A DNA stretch of 61,453 nt from Coleofasciculus sp. LEGE 07092 (GTDB lineage Bacteria > Cyanobacteriota > Cyanobacteriia > Cyanobacteriales > Coleofasciculaceae). The DNA is taken from assembly GCF_015207375.1 (NCBI RefSeq), contig NZ_JADEWY010000021.1:1-61453 (forward strand), read 5' to 3'. Below the pieces are notes generated by a model that was given only the letters and a program-made list of their open reading frames with translations, did not search any database and was not told where the DNA came from. The first letter of the stretch is position 1, and every line of letters starts with the position of its first letter. This document shows, one piece after another, positions 1-8,014 of this stretch. The position numbers and the translations under genes are program-made.

Positions 1-1
1 G

Positions 2-25
2 AGCTGGGGAGCTGGGGAGCTGGGG
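2..25. repeat. Short tandem repeat, AGCTGGGG x3
   Basis: Three consecutive copies of the octamer AGCTGGGG lie at the window edge, so the array may extend further left. Two partial copies recur near 3188-3205. Short tandem G-rich or C-rich octamers of this kind are common between cyanobacterial genes; no function is evident here. Confidence 0.8.
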
Positions 26-120
26 AGATGAGTAACACTCAAAAATATCCTTTTCTCCCTACACCCCACACCTCACCCCCAATTGCTAACATCAATCTAA
101 AATGCTAGCTCTAGAATCTC

Positions 121-1671
121 ATGCGCCTGTTTACGACAACAGCGGGATTGCGCTGCTACCTAAATCATCACCGACCGGGAAAGGACGTTGGTCTTGTGCC
201 AACAATGGGAGCCTTGCACGTCGGTCACTTCAGTTTAATTGAGCGGGCAAGACGCGAAAATACTATTGTGATTGTCAGTATTTTCGTGAATCCGCTCCAG
301 TTTGGTCCCATGGAAGATTTTCAGCAGTACCCGCGTCCATTGGAACAGGATCGGCAACTGTGCGAACAGGTGGGGGTTGATGCCATTTTTGCTCCGACAG
401 CCGTTGAATTATATGGTCATCACCGGTTGACTTCTGATGTGGGTGCCGAGTTGACTCAAGTTGTGCCGCCGACAGCAATGACTTCTGTATTGTGCGGTCG
501 TTTCCGCCCCGGTCATTTTCAGGGGGTTGCCACTGTCGTTACTAAGCTCTTAAATCTGTTACAGCCAAACCGAGCTTATTTTGGTCAAAAAGATGCCCAA
601 CAACTGGCGATTATCCGCCATTTGGTGGCAGATTTGAATGTGCCTGTGACGATTGTGGGTTGTCCGATTTTGCGGGAAGAATCGGGACTGGCTTACAGTT
701 CTCGTAATCAGTATCTAACCGAGTCGCAAAAATCCCAAGCTCCTATTCTTTACAGTGCTTTGCAGCAAGCCCAGAAAGCCTTTCAAGCTGGAGAACGCGA
801 TCGCACTGTTTTGATTGAGACGGTCAAATCTGAGTTAACCCGCGCTAGCGATATTCTGGTAGATTATGTTGAACTGGTTGATCCCACAACCTTGATGCCA
901 TTGGATCAAGTTGAACACAGGGGACTGTTAGCCCTTGCCGCCCACTTCGGTTCAACGCGCTTAATTGACAATATACTGCTAGTAGATCGCCAACCTGTTG
1001 TGGCAATTGATGGTCCGGCGGGTGCTGGTAAATCTACAGTCACTCGCTTAGTGGCTAAGGCGCTGGGACTGATGCATTTAGATACGGGTGCCATGTATCG
1101 GGCTCTAACTTGGCGGGTTATGCAAGGGGAAATCGAGCTGGAGGATGAACCTGCGATCGCTGAACTCGTCAGCCAGTCTCACATTTATCTGACTAATGAA
1201 GGTGTTGAAGAGCCGGGGGTGAGGGTTTGTATTGATGGAGAGGACGTTACCCAAGTCATTCGCTCCCCTGAAGTCACCGCGAATGTTTCTGCGATCGCGG
1301 CTTTGCCAGAAGTGCGCCGTGAGTTAGTCAAACAACAACAGCGCTTGGGGTGTAAAGGTGGTATTGTTGCAGAAGGACGGGATATTGGCACCCATGTCTT
1401 TCCCGATGCCGAACTCAAAATTTTCTTAACGGCTTCTGTTCAAGAACGAGCCCATCGGCGGCAGGAAGACCTTAAAAACCAAGGACATGGGGATGTGAGT
1501 CTAGAACAACTTGAACACGAGATTCAGCAACGAGATATTAAGGACAGCACCCGCGCTATAGCCCCACTGTGCAAGGCACCGGATGCTATAGAAATGAATA
1601 CCGATGGTTTGACGATCGCGGAAGTGACCGCAGGAATTGTCAATCTTTACCAGGAGAGGGTATCATCGTAG
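121..1671 (+). CDS. panC-cmk: Bifunctional pantoate-beta-alanine ligase / cytidylate kinase
   Basis: This 516-residue protein joins two enzymes. Residues 1 to about 280 are PanC, which condenses pantoate and beta-alanine with ATP to give pantothenate; the nucleotidyl-transferase motif PTMGALHVGH is near residue 27, followed by GQKDAQQ and SSRNQYL. From about residue 290 the CMP/dCMP kinase begins with the P-loop DGPAGAGKST and includes DTGAMYRALTWR and the AEGRDIGTHVFPDAE segment. The fusion is the normal cyanobacterial arrangement, so it is not an assembly error. Start is the ATG at 121; there is no clear Shine-Dalgarno sequence in front of it. It acts in the cytosol, in CoA precursor and pyrimidine nucleotide metabolism. 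No obvious operon partner follows, since about 600 bases without a gene come next. Confidence 0.97.
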   Translation: MRLFTTTAGLRCYLNHHRPGKDVGLVPTMGALHVGHFSLIERARRENTIVIVSIFVNPLQFGPMEDFQQYPRPLEQDRQLCEQVGVDAIFAPTAVELYGHHRLTSDVGAELTQVVPPTAMTSVLCGRFRPGHFQGVATVVTKLLNLLQPNRAYFGQKDAQQLAIIRHLVADLNVPVTIVGCPILREESGLAYSSRNQYLTESQKSQAPILYSALQQAQKAFQAGERDRTVLIETVKSELTRASDILVDYVELVDPTTLMPLDQVEHRGLLALAAHFGSTRLIDNILLVDRQPVVAIDGPAGAGKSTVTRLVAKALGLMHLDTGAMYRALTWRVMQGEIELEDEPAIAELVSQSHIYLTNEGVEEPGVRVCIDGEDVTQVIRSPEVTANVSAIAALPEVRRELVKQQQRLGCKGGIVAEGRDIGTHVFPDAELKIFLTASVQERAHRRQEDLKNQGHGDVSLEQLEHEIQQRDIKDSTRAIAPLCKAPDAIEMNTDGLTIAEVTAGIVNLYQERVSS

Positions 1672-1738
1672 GCAAATTTCTGTAGCGATCGCGGCTCCTA
1701 TAGAGAACGTTTACAGAGTGGGTGCATAGACTCCCATT

Positions 1739-1756
1739 TCCCACAAAGAAGTGGGA
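1739..1756 (+). terminator. Possible weak terminator hairpin
   Basis: TCCCAC, a six-base loop and GTGGGA form a perfect 6-bp stem 68 bases after panC-cmk. A short T-rich stretch (ATCTTTTGCTGTTT) follows after six bases. It could end the panC-cmk transcript, but the stem is short. The rest of 1672-2277 holds only the palindromic element at 2050-2128. Confidence 0.35.
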
Positions 1757-2049
1757 TAGAATCTTTTGCTGTTTATCCGTTGTCTGGTAGAAAAAACCAA
1801 ATGCAAAGGACAAAACCTTAGTTGAAAAAATTGGCTGTTTATCCCGGATGTATCGTGGTTTGGGTAGTAATTAACAACAGCATTATTAATGTTAATGTTA
1901 AGGCGGATGTAAGTACTCGGTTCGCTATTGCCTTACCGGGTGCTGCAATTTAGGAATGACAACCTTGAGATATTGAGGGGCAGTATTAGAAATTAGGGTT
2001 TGAGAGCGGATCTACTTCTAATTGGCTTTTTGTAGCTAATTCGTTTAAG

Positions 2050-2128
2050 ACTTACGCAATCACTTCCTCGGTGTCTTCCTAGGATTAGGTAGACACCGAG
2101 AGGAAAAAGTAAGAATACTTGCGTAAGT
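2050..2128. mobile_element. Small palindromic MITE-like element
   Basis: This 79-bp stretch starts with ACTTACGCAA and ends with the exact inverse TTGCGTAAGT. Inside it, CTCGGTGTCT (2067-2076) pairs with AGACACCGAG (2091-2100), so nearly the whole unit can fold into one hairpin. It encodes nothing. A matching terminus, GGACTTACGCA, occurs at 26091-26101. No convincing target duplication flanks it. It lies 150 bases upstream of the deacetylase gene. MITE-like is an inference from architecture. Confidence 0.65.
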
Positions 2129-2277
2129 TTTGTTAGTTTTTATACCCAAATGCCGCTCGACTTGCTATTACAGCTCCCACAATGGGAATAATTTCCAATT
2201 ACTGCTCATCAAAAACTGAGGGATAAAAAGCCATAACCTTGCCGCTTTGGTGTTCAGAGGAGTGAAGGAGATTTAAT

Positions 2278-3180
2278 GTGGCAGAACCCCGTCTGTTTAC
2301 TGGGCAATACAAGCTCTCTATGATAGCAGTTGCCATTACGCTTGGTTTTATCGCTGGCATAAGCTTACCAATCAGTCGCTCGGTTAAGCCGGAAGTCGCT
2401 CCACCAGTTAATTGGTTAAACAGGCAACAAAATCCAGATTCAAATATATCAAAGGTTACAGGGTTAATTGGGCAGCAAAATCAGACCTATAAGAAAATGG
2501 TCGCTGAATTGGCGGCGGAAGAAGCCAGACGGTTGAATTTTTCTGTCCCCGTTCAATTTCAAGGAAAAACAATTGAACACGTTAAACTAAAAGACGACTC
2601 TAAAACCATTGCCCTAACCTTTGATGATGGACCTTGGTCGAGTGCGACCCCTCAAATACTTGATATTCTTAAAGAGAATAACATCAAAGCTACTTTTTTT
2701 TTAGTCGGAAAACACGTGCAGCGTTATCCTCAAATTACAAAACAAATAGTAACTGAAGGTCACGCCATTGGCAACCATAGCTGGAGTCATCAATACCATC
2801 AGTACAGCACAGCAGCAGCAGATCGTGAACTTAATAACACGGCAGCTTTAGTTCATAAGTTAACTGGAGTAAAAACCACATTATTCAGACCGCCTGCTGG
2901 TATCTTGAATAATGGCTTAGTGGCATACGCTCACCAGCAAAAATACGCGGCGATTATGTGGTCAGCAGACTCAAAAGACTGGAGTATTCGTAGTACAGAA
3001 AAAGGGTTGATTGACAATGTACTTACAGCCGTTAAACCAGGAGGGATTGTTTTACTCCACGATGGTGGGGGCAATCGATCCAAGACAGTGCAGGCTTTAC
3101 CGAAACTAATTTCCGAATTGAAAAAGCGCGGCTACCAGTTTGTAACCGTGCCGGAACTATTGGAAATGGAAGAAAAGTAG
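2278..3180 (+). CDS. Polysaccharide deacetylase (NodB domain), membrane anchored or secreted
   Basis: 300 residues. A hydrophobic stretch near residues 14-31 suggests a signal anchor, so the enzyme probably acts outside the cytoplasmic membrane. The NodB domain runs from about residue 100 to the end and has all five motifs: TFDDGP, NHSWSH, FRPPAG, WSADSKDW and LLHDGG. These carry the metal-binding Asp-His-His and the catalytic Asp and His of carbohydrate esterase family 4, which removes N-acetyl groups from peptidoglycan or other amino sugars. The exact substrate cannot be read from sequence. The start is GTG at 2278: the AGTGAAGGAG ribosome site sits 8-9 bases before it, and the overlapping ATG at 2276 is in the wrong frame. 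It stands alone between repeats. Confidence 0.92.
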   Translation: MAEPRLFTGQYKLSMIAVAITLGFIAGISLPISRSVKPEVAPPVNWLNRQQNPDSNISKVTGLIGQQNQTYKKMVAELAAEEARRLNFSVPVQFQGKTIEHVKLKDDSKTIALTFDDGPWSSATPQILDILKENNIKATFFLVGKHVQRYPQITKQIVTEGHAIGNHSWSHQYHQYSTAAADRELNNTAALVHKLTGVKTTLFRPPAGILNNGLVAYAHQQKYAAIMWSADSKDWSIRSTEKGLIDNVLTAVKPGGIVLLHDGGGNRSKTVQALPKLISELKKRGYQFVTVPELLEMEEK

Positions 3181-3238
3181 GGGTAATGGAGCTGGGAGCT
3201 GGGGAGGTAGGGACACAATATATCGCTATTCTGTCACT

Positions 3239-3335
3239 CTAGTACATTTCGTCAAAAGTTTTTGACCACCTCAAGAGAGACAAGGAGGACAAGGGGGATT
3301 TTAGCTGGTCACTTATTTCCGCCACGCTGCACTAG
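3239..3335. repeat. Dispersed repeat, possible MITE, copy 1
   Basis: About 97 bp bounded by CTAGTACA on the left and TGCACTAG on the right, an imperfect inverted pair. Its right end (ATTTCCGCCACGCTGCACTA) matches the right end of a 73-bp element at 54209-54281 at 16 of 20 bases. It sits in the 390-base space between the deacetylase and the SDR fusion, after two AGCTGGG units at 3188-3205. Bases 3336-3530 show nothing else I can name. Confidence 0.5.
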
Positions 3336-3533
3336 TCAGGGGATTTCTTTTAAAGAGTGGTGTCAAAACCAAGCCAGTTTATCAGTTGAGGCGGGACGAA
3401 CAGTACAGGTGCTGTTAGCAGCAGTGTCAAGTCTATAGTGAATCATCTTAACTGGAAGTTGATGTGTTGTGTGTGATCGATCGCCTATTGACGTAGCAAG
3501 ACTAGATTTGTGTATTGCCAGATACCAGGGGTT

Positions 3534-3568
3534 CAGATCCCCAACTTCTTAAAGAAGTAGGAGATCTG
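3534..3568. repeat. REP-like palindrome
   Basis: The 17-base arm at 3534-3550 (CAGATCCCCAACTTCTT) is complementary to 3552-3568 at 15 of 17 positions with almost no loop. It ends four bases after the stop side of the minus-strand gene at 3572, so it may help end or stabilise that transcript. Close variants of this palindrome are, to my knowledge, widespread in cyanobacterial genomes. The GGGGTTCAGATCCCC part imitates a tRNA T-arm but there is no tRNA. Confidence 0.65.
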
Positions 3569-3571
3569 CTT

Positions 3572-4843
3572 TTACGAGTTAGACTCCTTAGACACTAAAC
3601 TTGCACTAACACCCTCCAAATCAGCAACCTTACGACTAAAGAGCTTGAAATACAAACCCACAAAAAATTCCTTAATAGGAAGTGTCATAAACGTTAGTGG
3701 ATTAATCGTTACGATAATATTCCGCACATCCCTAACCGCCAAATTCACAATTTGCTTCGCCACCCAATCTGCTGACATCACTCCAATCGGATTCAGATTG
3801 CTTTTAAACGGTCCCAAAATCAATTTTCGCACCACACAAGGGGCATCCAAACGCCGCAACGTCACCAAATCTCCCAATGCCCGTTTTGTTAACTCATACA
3901 ACGGACTAAACGCCGGACTGACTTCCGCCTCTGACGTATTCACCCAAACTTCCTTACGGGCAATATCCTCATTCGTGCGTACTGTCTTAAAAAATAGTTC
4001 CAGCAACCGCCAGCTTGAAAACGTGTTGACTTCATAGGATAAAGTAATGGCATCCGCTGTCCTTTCCCCATGCACGTTAATCCCATGATTGAGAATCAGA
4101 ATATCAACCTTTTCTAACTCGGCTACCAGTTCTGATTCTTTCCCTACCTGCCAGGTGACAGTTTTTAGTGACAGACTTTCACCATTCACAACCAAGTCAA
4201 TCGTCTGCCTCTTCGAAGTCAGAGCAATTACCTTCGCTCCCCGATTGTGGAGGTTTTGCATCAGTGCTTGTCCCAACGTTCCCGATGCACCCGTTACCGC
4301 CACTGTCTTACCTTTGAGGGAAAGTGCCGTACCCATAAGTTTGTCTACCAACGTCAATGTGCTGCAATAGTAAGCCTTTTGATTATCAAAGTGATGCCGC
4401 CAATGGTAGGTGCGATTTACTGTCCAATGAGACGGCGGACTTAAAAACGGACCCGGTAAATGGGTTAAATCTGTGAGTTCATGCGCCCATTTCAACCCAC
4501 TCCCCCGCGCGATCGCACCCAGTAAAAAGCCTATGGTATAAATCGAACCAGCCAATGCTACCCAATGATACTGGGGTATTACCCTGTAGGCAGCAAGCCA
4601 CATCAATACGCTCAACAGCAGCATCACCAAGCATTCCGGCACATCATTGAACCAGTGAGCCTGTCGATAAATGCGATCGCTCGCAGGCGTCAAATCTGGG
4701 CGAAACACCCGATGGTGCCAAACGTGCAACCGATACAGAGGAGCCCAGTAATGGGACAAGGCGTGATAAAAGTCCCGTACCAGCTCTACCCATAACACAG
4801 AACCCAGTCCCCAAACTGCTATTGTTATCCAAGACATTGTCAT
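3572..4843 (-). CDS. Fatty acid hydroxylase/sterol desaturase-like protein fused to a short-chain dehydrogenase
   Basis: 423 residues from the ATG at 4843, chosen because GGAG lies seven bases upstream; a TTG two codons earlier is less likely. The first ~175 residues are a membrane domain with the di-iron histidine boxes of the fatty acid hydroxylase family: HALSH (HX3H), HVWHH and HWRHH (both HX2HH). From about residue 180 a Rossmann domain begins with TGASGTLG and continues with ILNHGINVHG and a YELTKRA active-site segment. Such fusions are annotated in cyanobacteria as sterol desaturase/short-chain dehydrogenase. The two activities plausibly act in sequence, an oxygenation followed by an alcohol or ketone redox step, but the lipid substrate is unknown. 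It ends beside a REP-like palindrome. Confidence 0.88.
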   Translation of the reverse strand: MTMSWITIAVWGLGSVLWVELVRDFYHALSHYWAPLYRLHVWHHRVFRPDLTPASDRIYRQAHWFNDVPECLVMLLLSVLMWLAAYRVIPQYHWVALAGSIYTIGFLLGAIARGSGLKWAHELTDLTHLPGPFLSPPSHWTVNRTYHWRHHFDNQKAYYCSTLTLVDKLMGTALSLKGKTVAVTGASGTLGQALMQNLHNRGAKVIALTSKRQTIDLVVNGESLSLKTVTWQVGKESELVAELEKVDILILNHGINVHGERTADAITLSYEVNTFSSWRLLELFFKTVRTNEDIARKEVWVNTSEAEVSPAFSPLYELTKRALGDLVTLRRLDAPCVVRKLILGPFKSNLNPIGVMSADWVAKQIVNLAVRDVRNIIVTINPLTFMTLPIKEFFVGLYFKLFSRKVADLEGVSASLVSKESNS

Positions 4844-5051
4844 ACACAAACTCCAAACACCCTTTATCGATAATGATTCAAGCAGTACATTTTTCTCCCC
4901 ACTCTCTACCTCTCACCTCAGCCCCTAACAATTGCTCCCCCACCAAAACTCATGAATGCAAACACTTCCCTATCAAAGTATAGAAAAATTAATAATTCAA
5001 GATACAATCAGATACAATTTAATCAGTAAGGGTGGTGAAATCAAGTAACTT

Positions 5052-6467
5052 ATGTCGCAGGATTCCTGGAACGAAAATGACGAACTTGACCCGATTGGCT
5101 CCCTGCTATCTGAATGGTCGAATGATGATTTTGAAAATGACTTCTTCTTCCAAGGACTAGAAGGACGCCGACGCAAGGCGGCTGTAGTGTTAACCATGAT
5201 TTGGGGTGGCACAATTGCATTGCATCTAGTCTCTTGGGGTTCCTGGTTAATTGTGGGATTGACTGCGCTACTAGGGATTCAAGCTGTACGAATCGTCCTA
5301 GCTCGACCGTTAAAGACACCGAAACTGCTTTCGGATACCGATCAAGAGAATTTCCCTTTTGTTTCCCTGCTCGTGGCAGCAAAAAACGAGGAAGCTGTGA
5401 TCAGCCACCTCGTCAAGATGCTGTGTAACTTAGATTACCCCAAAACGCGCTATGAAGTTTGGGTGATTAACGACCACAGTACAGATCAAACACCCATCCT
5501 GTTAGAGCAACTAGCGGCAGAGTACGACCAGTTGAAAGTACTGCACCGAGGCGCTGATGCAGGTGGCGGCAAATCGGGAGCACTCAATCAAGTACTTCCC
5601 CTTACCCAAGGAGAGATTGTGGGGGTATTTGATGCCGATGCTAAAGTCTCCAAAGATTTATTGCGGCGGGTGCTGCCCTTATTCAGACAGCCGAAAATGG
5701 GAGCTGTGCAAATGCGCAAAGCAATAGCTAATGCCTCAGAAAATTTCTGGACACGAGGGCAGATGGCAGAAATGGCATTCGACTCCTACATTCAACAGCA
5801 TCGGATTGCCATCGGCGGCATTGGGGAACTGCGAGGCAACGGACAATTTGTTCGTCGAGTAGCCTTAGAACGGTGCGGCGGTTGGAACGAGCAAACTATT
5901 ACCGACGACTTAGATTTAACCATTCGCTTGCACCTTGATAAATGGGATATCGGCTTTCTCAACTTCCCGCCTGTGGAAGAAGAAGGCGTCACCAGTGCCT
6001 TAGCGTTGTGGCATCAGCGCAACCGCTGGGGAGAAGGCGGATATCAGCGCTATCTGGATTACTGGCGTCTCATTGCCAGCAATCGCATGGGTACGTCGAA
6101 AACGCTGGATTTATTTTCATTCATGATTATCCAGTATCTTTTACCCGCTGCTGCCATACCCGATTGCTTAATGGCAATTGCTCGCAACCGTCCACCAATC
6201 CTCACCCCTCTGACTGGATTGACAGTTACCCTTCCCCTACTGGGAATGTTTATTGGGCTGCGCCGCATCCACAAAGACCAACCATTAACCGCTTCAACCT
6301 TTTTTGTTACCCTTTTGCAGACCCTACGCGGCACCTTTTATATGTTCCACTGGATGCTAGTTATTGCCGGGATGACAGCTCGCATTTCCGTGCGTCCTAA
6401 AAGGCTGAAATGGGTGAAAACCACGCATCAGGGTACTGGGGAAGGGGAAGAAAGTTTTGAGTTTTAA
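5052..6467 (+). CDS. Membrane glycosyltransferase family 2 (processive type)
   Basis: 471 residues. Two hydrophobic segments near residues 45-85 precede the cytosolic GT2 domain (about 98-330). That domain shows the nucleotide-sugar site AAKNEEAVI, the metal-binding FDADA, TDDLDLT in the position of the usual TED acceptor motif, and the HQRNRW (QxxRW) motif of processive synthases. Three to four hydrophobic segments follow (about 355-450). The layout matches cellulose/hyaluronan/N-acetylglucosaminyl synthase-like enzymes that polymerise and export a polysaccharide; the sugar is not predictable here. Start ATG 5052 has no strong ribosome site. It is transcribed alone, divergently from the SDR fusion. 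Confidence 0.9.
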   Translation: MSQDSWNENDELDPIGSLLSEWSNDDFENDFFFQGLEGRRRKAAVVLTMIWGGTIALHLVSWGSWLIVGLTALLGIQAVRIVLARPLKTPKLLSDTDQENFPFVSLLVAAKNEEAVISHLVKMLCNLDYPKTRYEVWVINDHSTDQTPILLEQLAAEYDQLKVLHRGADAGGGKSGALNQVLPLTQGEIVGVFDADAKVSKDLLRRVLPLFRQPKMGAVQMRKAIANASENFWTRGQMAEMAFDSYIQQHRIAIGGIGELRGNGQFVRRVALERCGGWNEQTITDDLDLTIRLHLDKWDIGFLNFPPVEEEGVTSALALWHQRNRWGEGGYQRYLDYWRLIASNRMGTSKTLDLFSFMIIQYLLPAAAIPDCLMAIARNRPPILTPLTGLTVTLPLLGMFIGLRRIHKDQPLTASTFFVTLLQTLRGTFYMFHWMLVIAGMTARISVRPKRLKWVKTTHQGTGEGEESFEF

Positions 6468-6534
6468 CCCAAGCTTCAATATTTACAGTCATTGCGAATG
6501 AAGCAATGACGTTTGTGTAATTAATTTTGCTTAA

Positions 6535-6654
6535 CTACTTAACTTGACTCGTTGCCGGTTCTTCTGAAGGAAAAAGCAAGGGAGCCATCCAACCGAATAG
6601 GATGCCTCCCAGCACTAAAATTTCAGCAATGCGGAGAAGCGTATTTCGTTTCAT
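6535..6654 (-). CDS. Putative 39-residue single-span membrane microprotein
   Basis: The ATG at 6654-6652 overlaps the TGA stop (6653-6651) of the cytochrome b561-like gene in an ATGA arrangement, which favours translational coupling. The frame stays open for 39 codons to TAG at 6535. The product starts MKRNTLLRIAEI, has a hydrophobic core of about 18 residues (ILVLGGILFGWMAPLLF) and ends with a short polar tail. The positive N-terminus suggests an inside-N orientation. I do not recognise a family. It would be the third gene of the operon behind the manganese riboswitch and could be an accessory subunit of the cytochrome; that role is inference. Its size is below usual gene-calling limits. Confidence 0.6.
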   Translation of the reverse strand: MKRNTLLRIAEILVLGGILFGWMAPLLFPSEEPATSQVK

Positions 6655-7256
6655 CGTTGCTTGTGCTGTACTAAAGAACGGATTTGTTTGATCCAACTGG
6701 CTGGCGAATCATTTGAACGGTACTTCAGGCTGAACATAGAAACCATAAACGACCAACCGCCTACCTTCGCACTCATTAACAAGTGAATTGCTAGACAAAA
6801 CACCAGCACCACCCATCCAATCAGGTGGAGAGAGTACCAAGTATGATTCAGCTCTCCCGCAGGTAGCCATTCTTCTTTAACCATACTGCCGGAAACTAAC
6901 GAAAAAGTTATAGCTAATAGCATCACGGTATTGATGATGCGGTGGAGGCTGTACCAGCCGATAGGTTTACCGAGTTGGCTTAGTTTCTGGAAAGAATCGG
7001 GTTGAATTAGGCGTTTTTGACCGATATGGAAACTATAGAGCGCAAAGGCAGGCATTACTGCTAAGAGCAAGGTTTTGCCGAAGGTGCCGTGAATGCCGAT
7101 TATGTCATTAATTTGAGGCAGTGGGAGTTGACCAAACCGTCCGTCATAGGTGTTGTACACCCAAAATGAGGTAATAATTGCTAACAGAGCAATGAAAGCG
7201 TTGATACCGTGCAGGAATCTCAACAGCGAAGGCTGATAAGGTCGGGAGTGGGACAT
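6651..7256 (-). CDS. Cytochrome b/b561-like integral membrane protein
   Basis: 201 residues with four hydrophobic segments (about 15-33, 58-78, 105-124, 142-162). Histidines suited to heme coordination sit at or near the helices: FLHGINAF, GIHGTFG, SFHIGQ, YSLHRI, YSLHLIGW and AIHLLM. The protein resembles the cytochrome b/b6-domain proteins annotated in cyanobacteria and should carry electrons across or within a membrane; donor and acceptor are unknown. The gene begins 29 bases after the manganese exporter stop on the same strand and its stop overlaps the next small gene, so the three form an operon. Start ATG 7256 has a weak GAAAG upstream. Confidence 0.82.
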   Translation of the reverse strand: MSHSRPYQPSLLRFLHGINAFIALLAIITSFWVYNTYDGRFGQLPLPQINDIIGIHGTFGKTLLLAVMPAFALYSFHIGQKRLIQPDSFQKLSQLGKPIGWYSLHRIINTVMLLAITFSLVSGSMVKEEWLPAGELNHTWYSLHLIGWVVLVFCLAIHLLMSAKVGGWSFMVSMFSLKYRSNDSPASWIKQIRSLVQHKQR

Positions 7257-7285
7257 TCTTTCAATAAATGATAAAGGATAAAGGA

Positions 7286-7921
7286 CTATCTAAAAATAGC
7301 AACAGCACCAAAAATCAAAAACAAAACACCACCCAAGGCAGTAATTAAGCGTTCGGAAATTCGACCCGCAATTAAGCGTCCGCCGATAACTGCGATCGCT
7401 GTACAAATGCCATGACCTAAAATCGCGCCTGCTGTAACACCAATAGGTGGATGGGTAGCAGCTAAGGCAATGGTACTGATTTGTGTGCGATCGCCCCACT
7501 CGGCAAGAAAGGTCATGGCAAAAGCTTGCAGTAAAATAGCGAGGTTGGGAGAACACCAGCCCTTTTGCTTGGATAACGTTACAGTTCCATCTCGATCTTG
7601 CTGGGCAACTTCTAGAGCAGCTTCCTTTGCTCCTGTATTTTCAGCTTGGGCAGGCATTTGACTAGCATCGTAAAGCAGCTTAAACCCAAAACCGAGAAAT
7701 AAGGCAATTTCTCCATAATGAATGTAATGTTGGGGTAGCAGCCCAACAACCTGTCCCAACAGCACCGATAATATCGTCATTGCTGCCAGTGCCGCCATGA
7801 CTCCCACGAAGATCAACCGACGCGAGTAGCGCATGGCTAAAATGACGCCGATAAAAAACGTCTTGTCACCTAACTCGGAAATCGTAATCAGCAATAAACC
7901 TGCTGTAAAAGCTGCTAACAT
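7286..7921 (-). CDS. mnx: GDT1/TMEM165 (UPF0016) family manganese exporter
   Basis: 211 residues, six or seven hydrophobic segments. Both halves carry the family signature ExGD(K/R)(T/S): ELGDKT near residue 17 and EWGDRT in the second half. In cyanobacteria and chloroplasts this family (Mnx, PAM71) moves Mn2+ (some members Ca2+) across thylakoid or plasma membranes; Mn supply matters for the water-oxidising cluster and excess is toxic. The start is set at ATG 7921. AAGGAG at 7937-7932 is 10 bases upstream, whereas a TTG at 7930 would leave only one or two bases. It is preceded by a long hairpin and a yybP-ykoY-type aptamer, and followed by a cytochrome gene. Confidence 0.9.
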   Translation of the reverse strand: MLAAFTAGLLLITISELGDKTFFIGVILAMRYSRRLIFVGVMAALAAMTILSVLLGQVVGLLPQHYIHYGEIALFLGFGFKLLYDASQMPAQAENTGAKEAALEVAQQDRDGTVTLSKQKGWCSPNLAILLQAFAMTFLAEWGDRTQISTIALAATHPPIGVTAGAILGHGICTAIAVIGGRLIAGRISERLITALGGVLFLIFGAVAIFR

Positions 7922-7953
7922 TCTTGTCAAGCTCCTTCAAGATTAGCAATTTT

Positions 7954-8003
7954 CTTGATGGAGCTTGGTGGGACTGGCAAGACCTCACCAAGCTCACATC
8001 AAG
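7954..8003 (-). promoter_or_regulatory. Leader hairpin that may control access to the mnx ribosome site
   Basis: On the minus strand, the 5' arm (8003-7986) pairs with the 3' arm (7970-7954) over 17 bp with one bulge and a 15-base loop. The 3' arm contains CAAGCTCC (7967-7960), which is exactly complementary to GGAGCTTG (7935-7928), the Shine-Dalgarno region of mnx. The 3' arm can therefore pair with the 5' arm, leaving the ribosome site free, or capture the ribosome site. Hairpin and complementarity are visible directly; the switching role is inference. Confidence 0.6.
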
Positions 8004-8014
8004 CTGTGAACTCA

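Noticed and set aside
3455-3548. tRNA-like T-arm (GGGGTTCAGATCCCC) with a GAAGTT/AACTTC acceptor-like pairing
   Set aside because: No D-arm or anticodon arm fits, the T-loop lacks the usual A58, and the sequence is better explained by the REP-like palindrome at 3534-3568.
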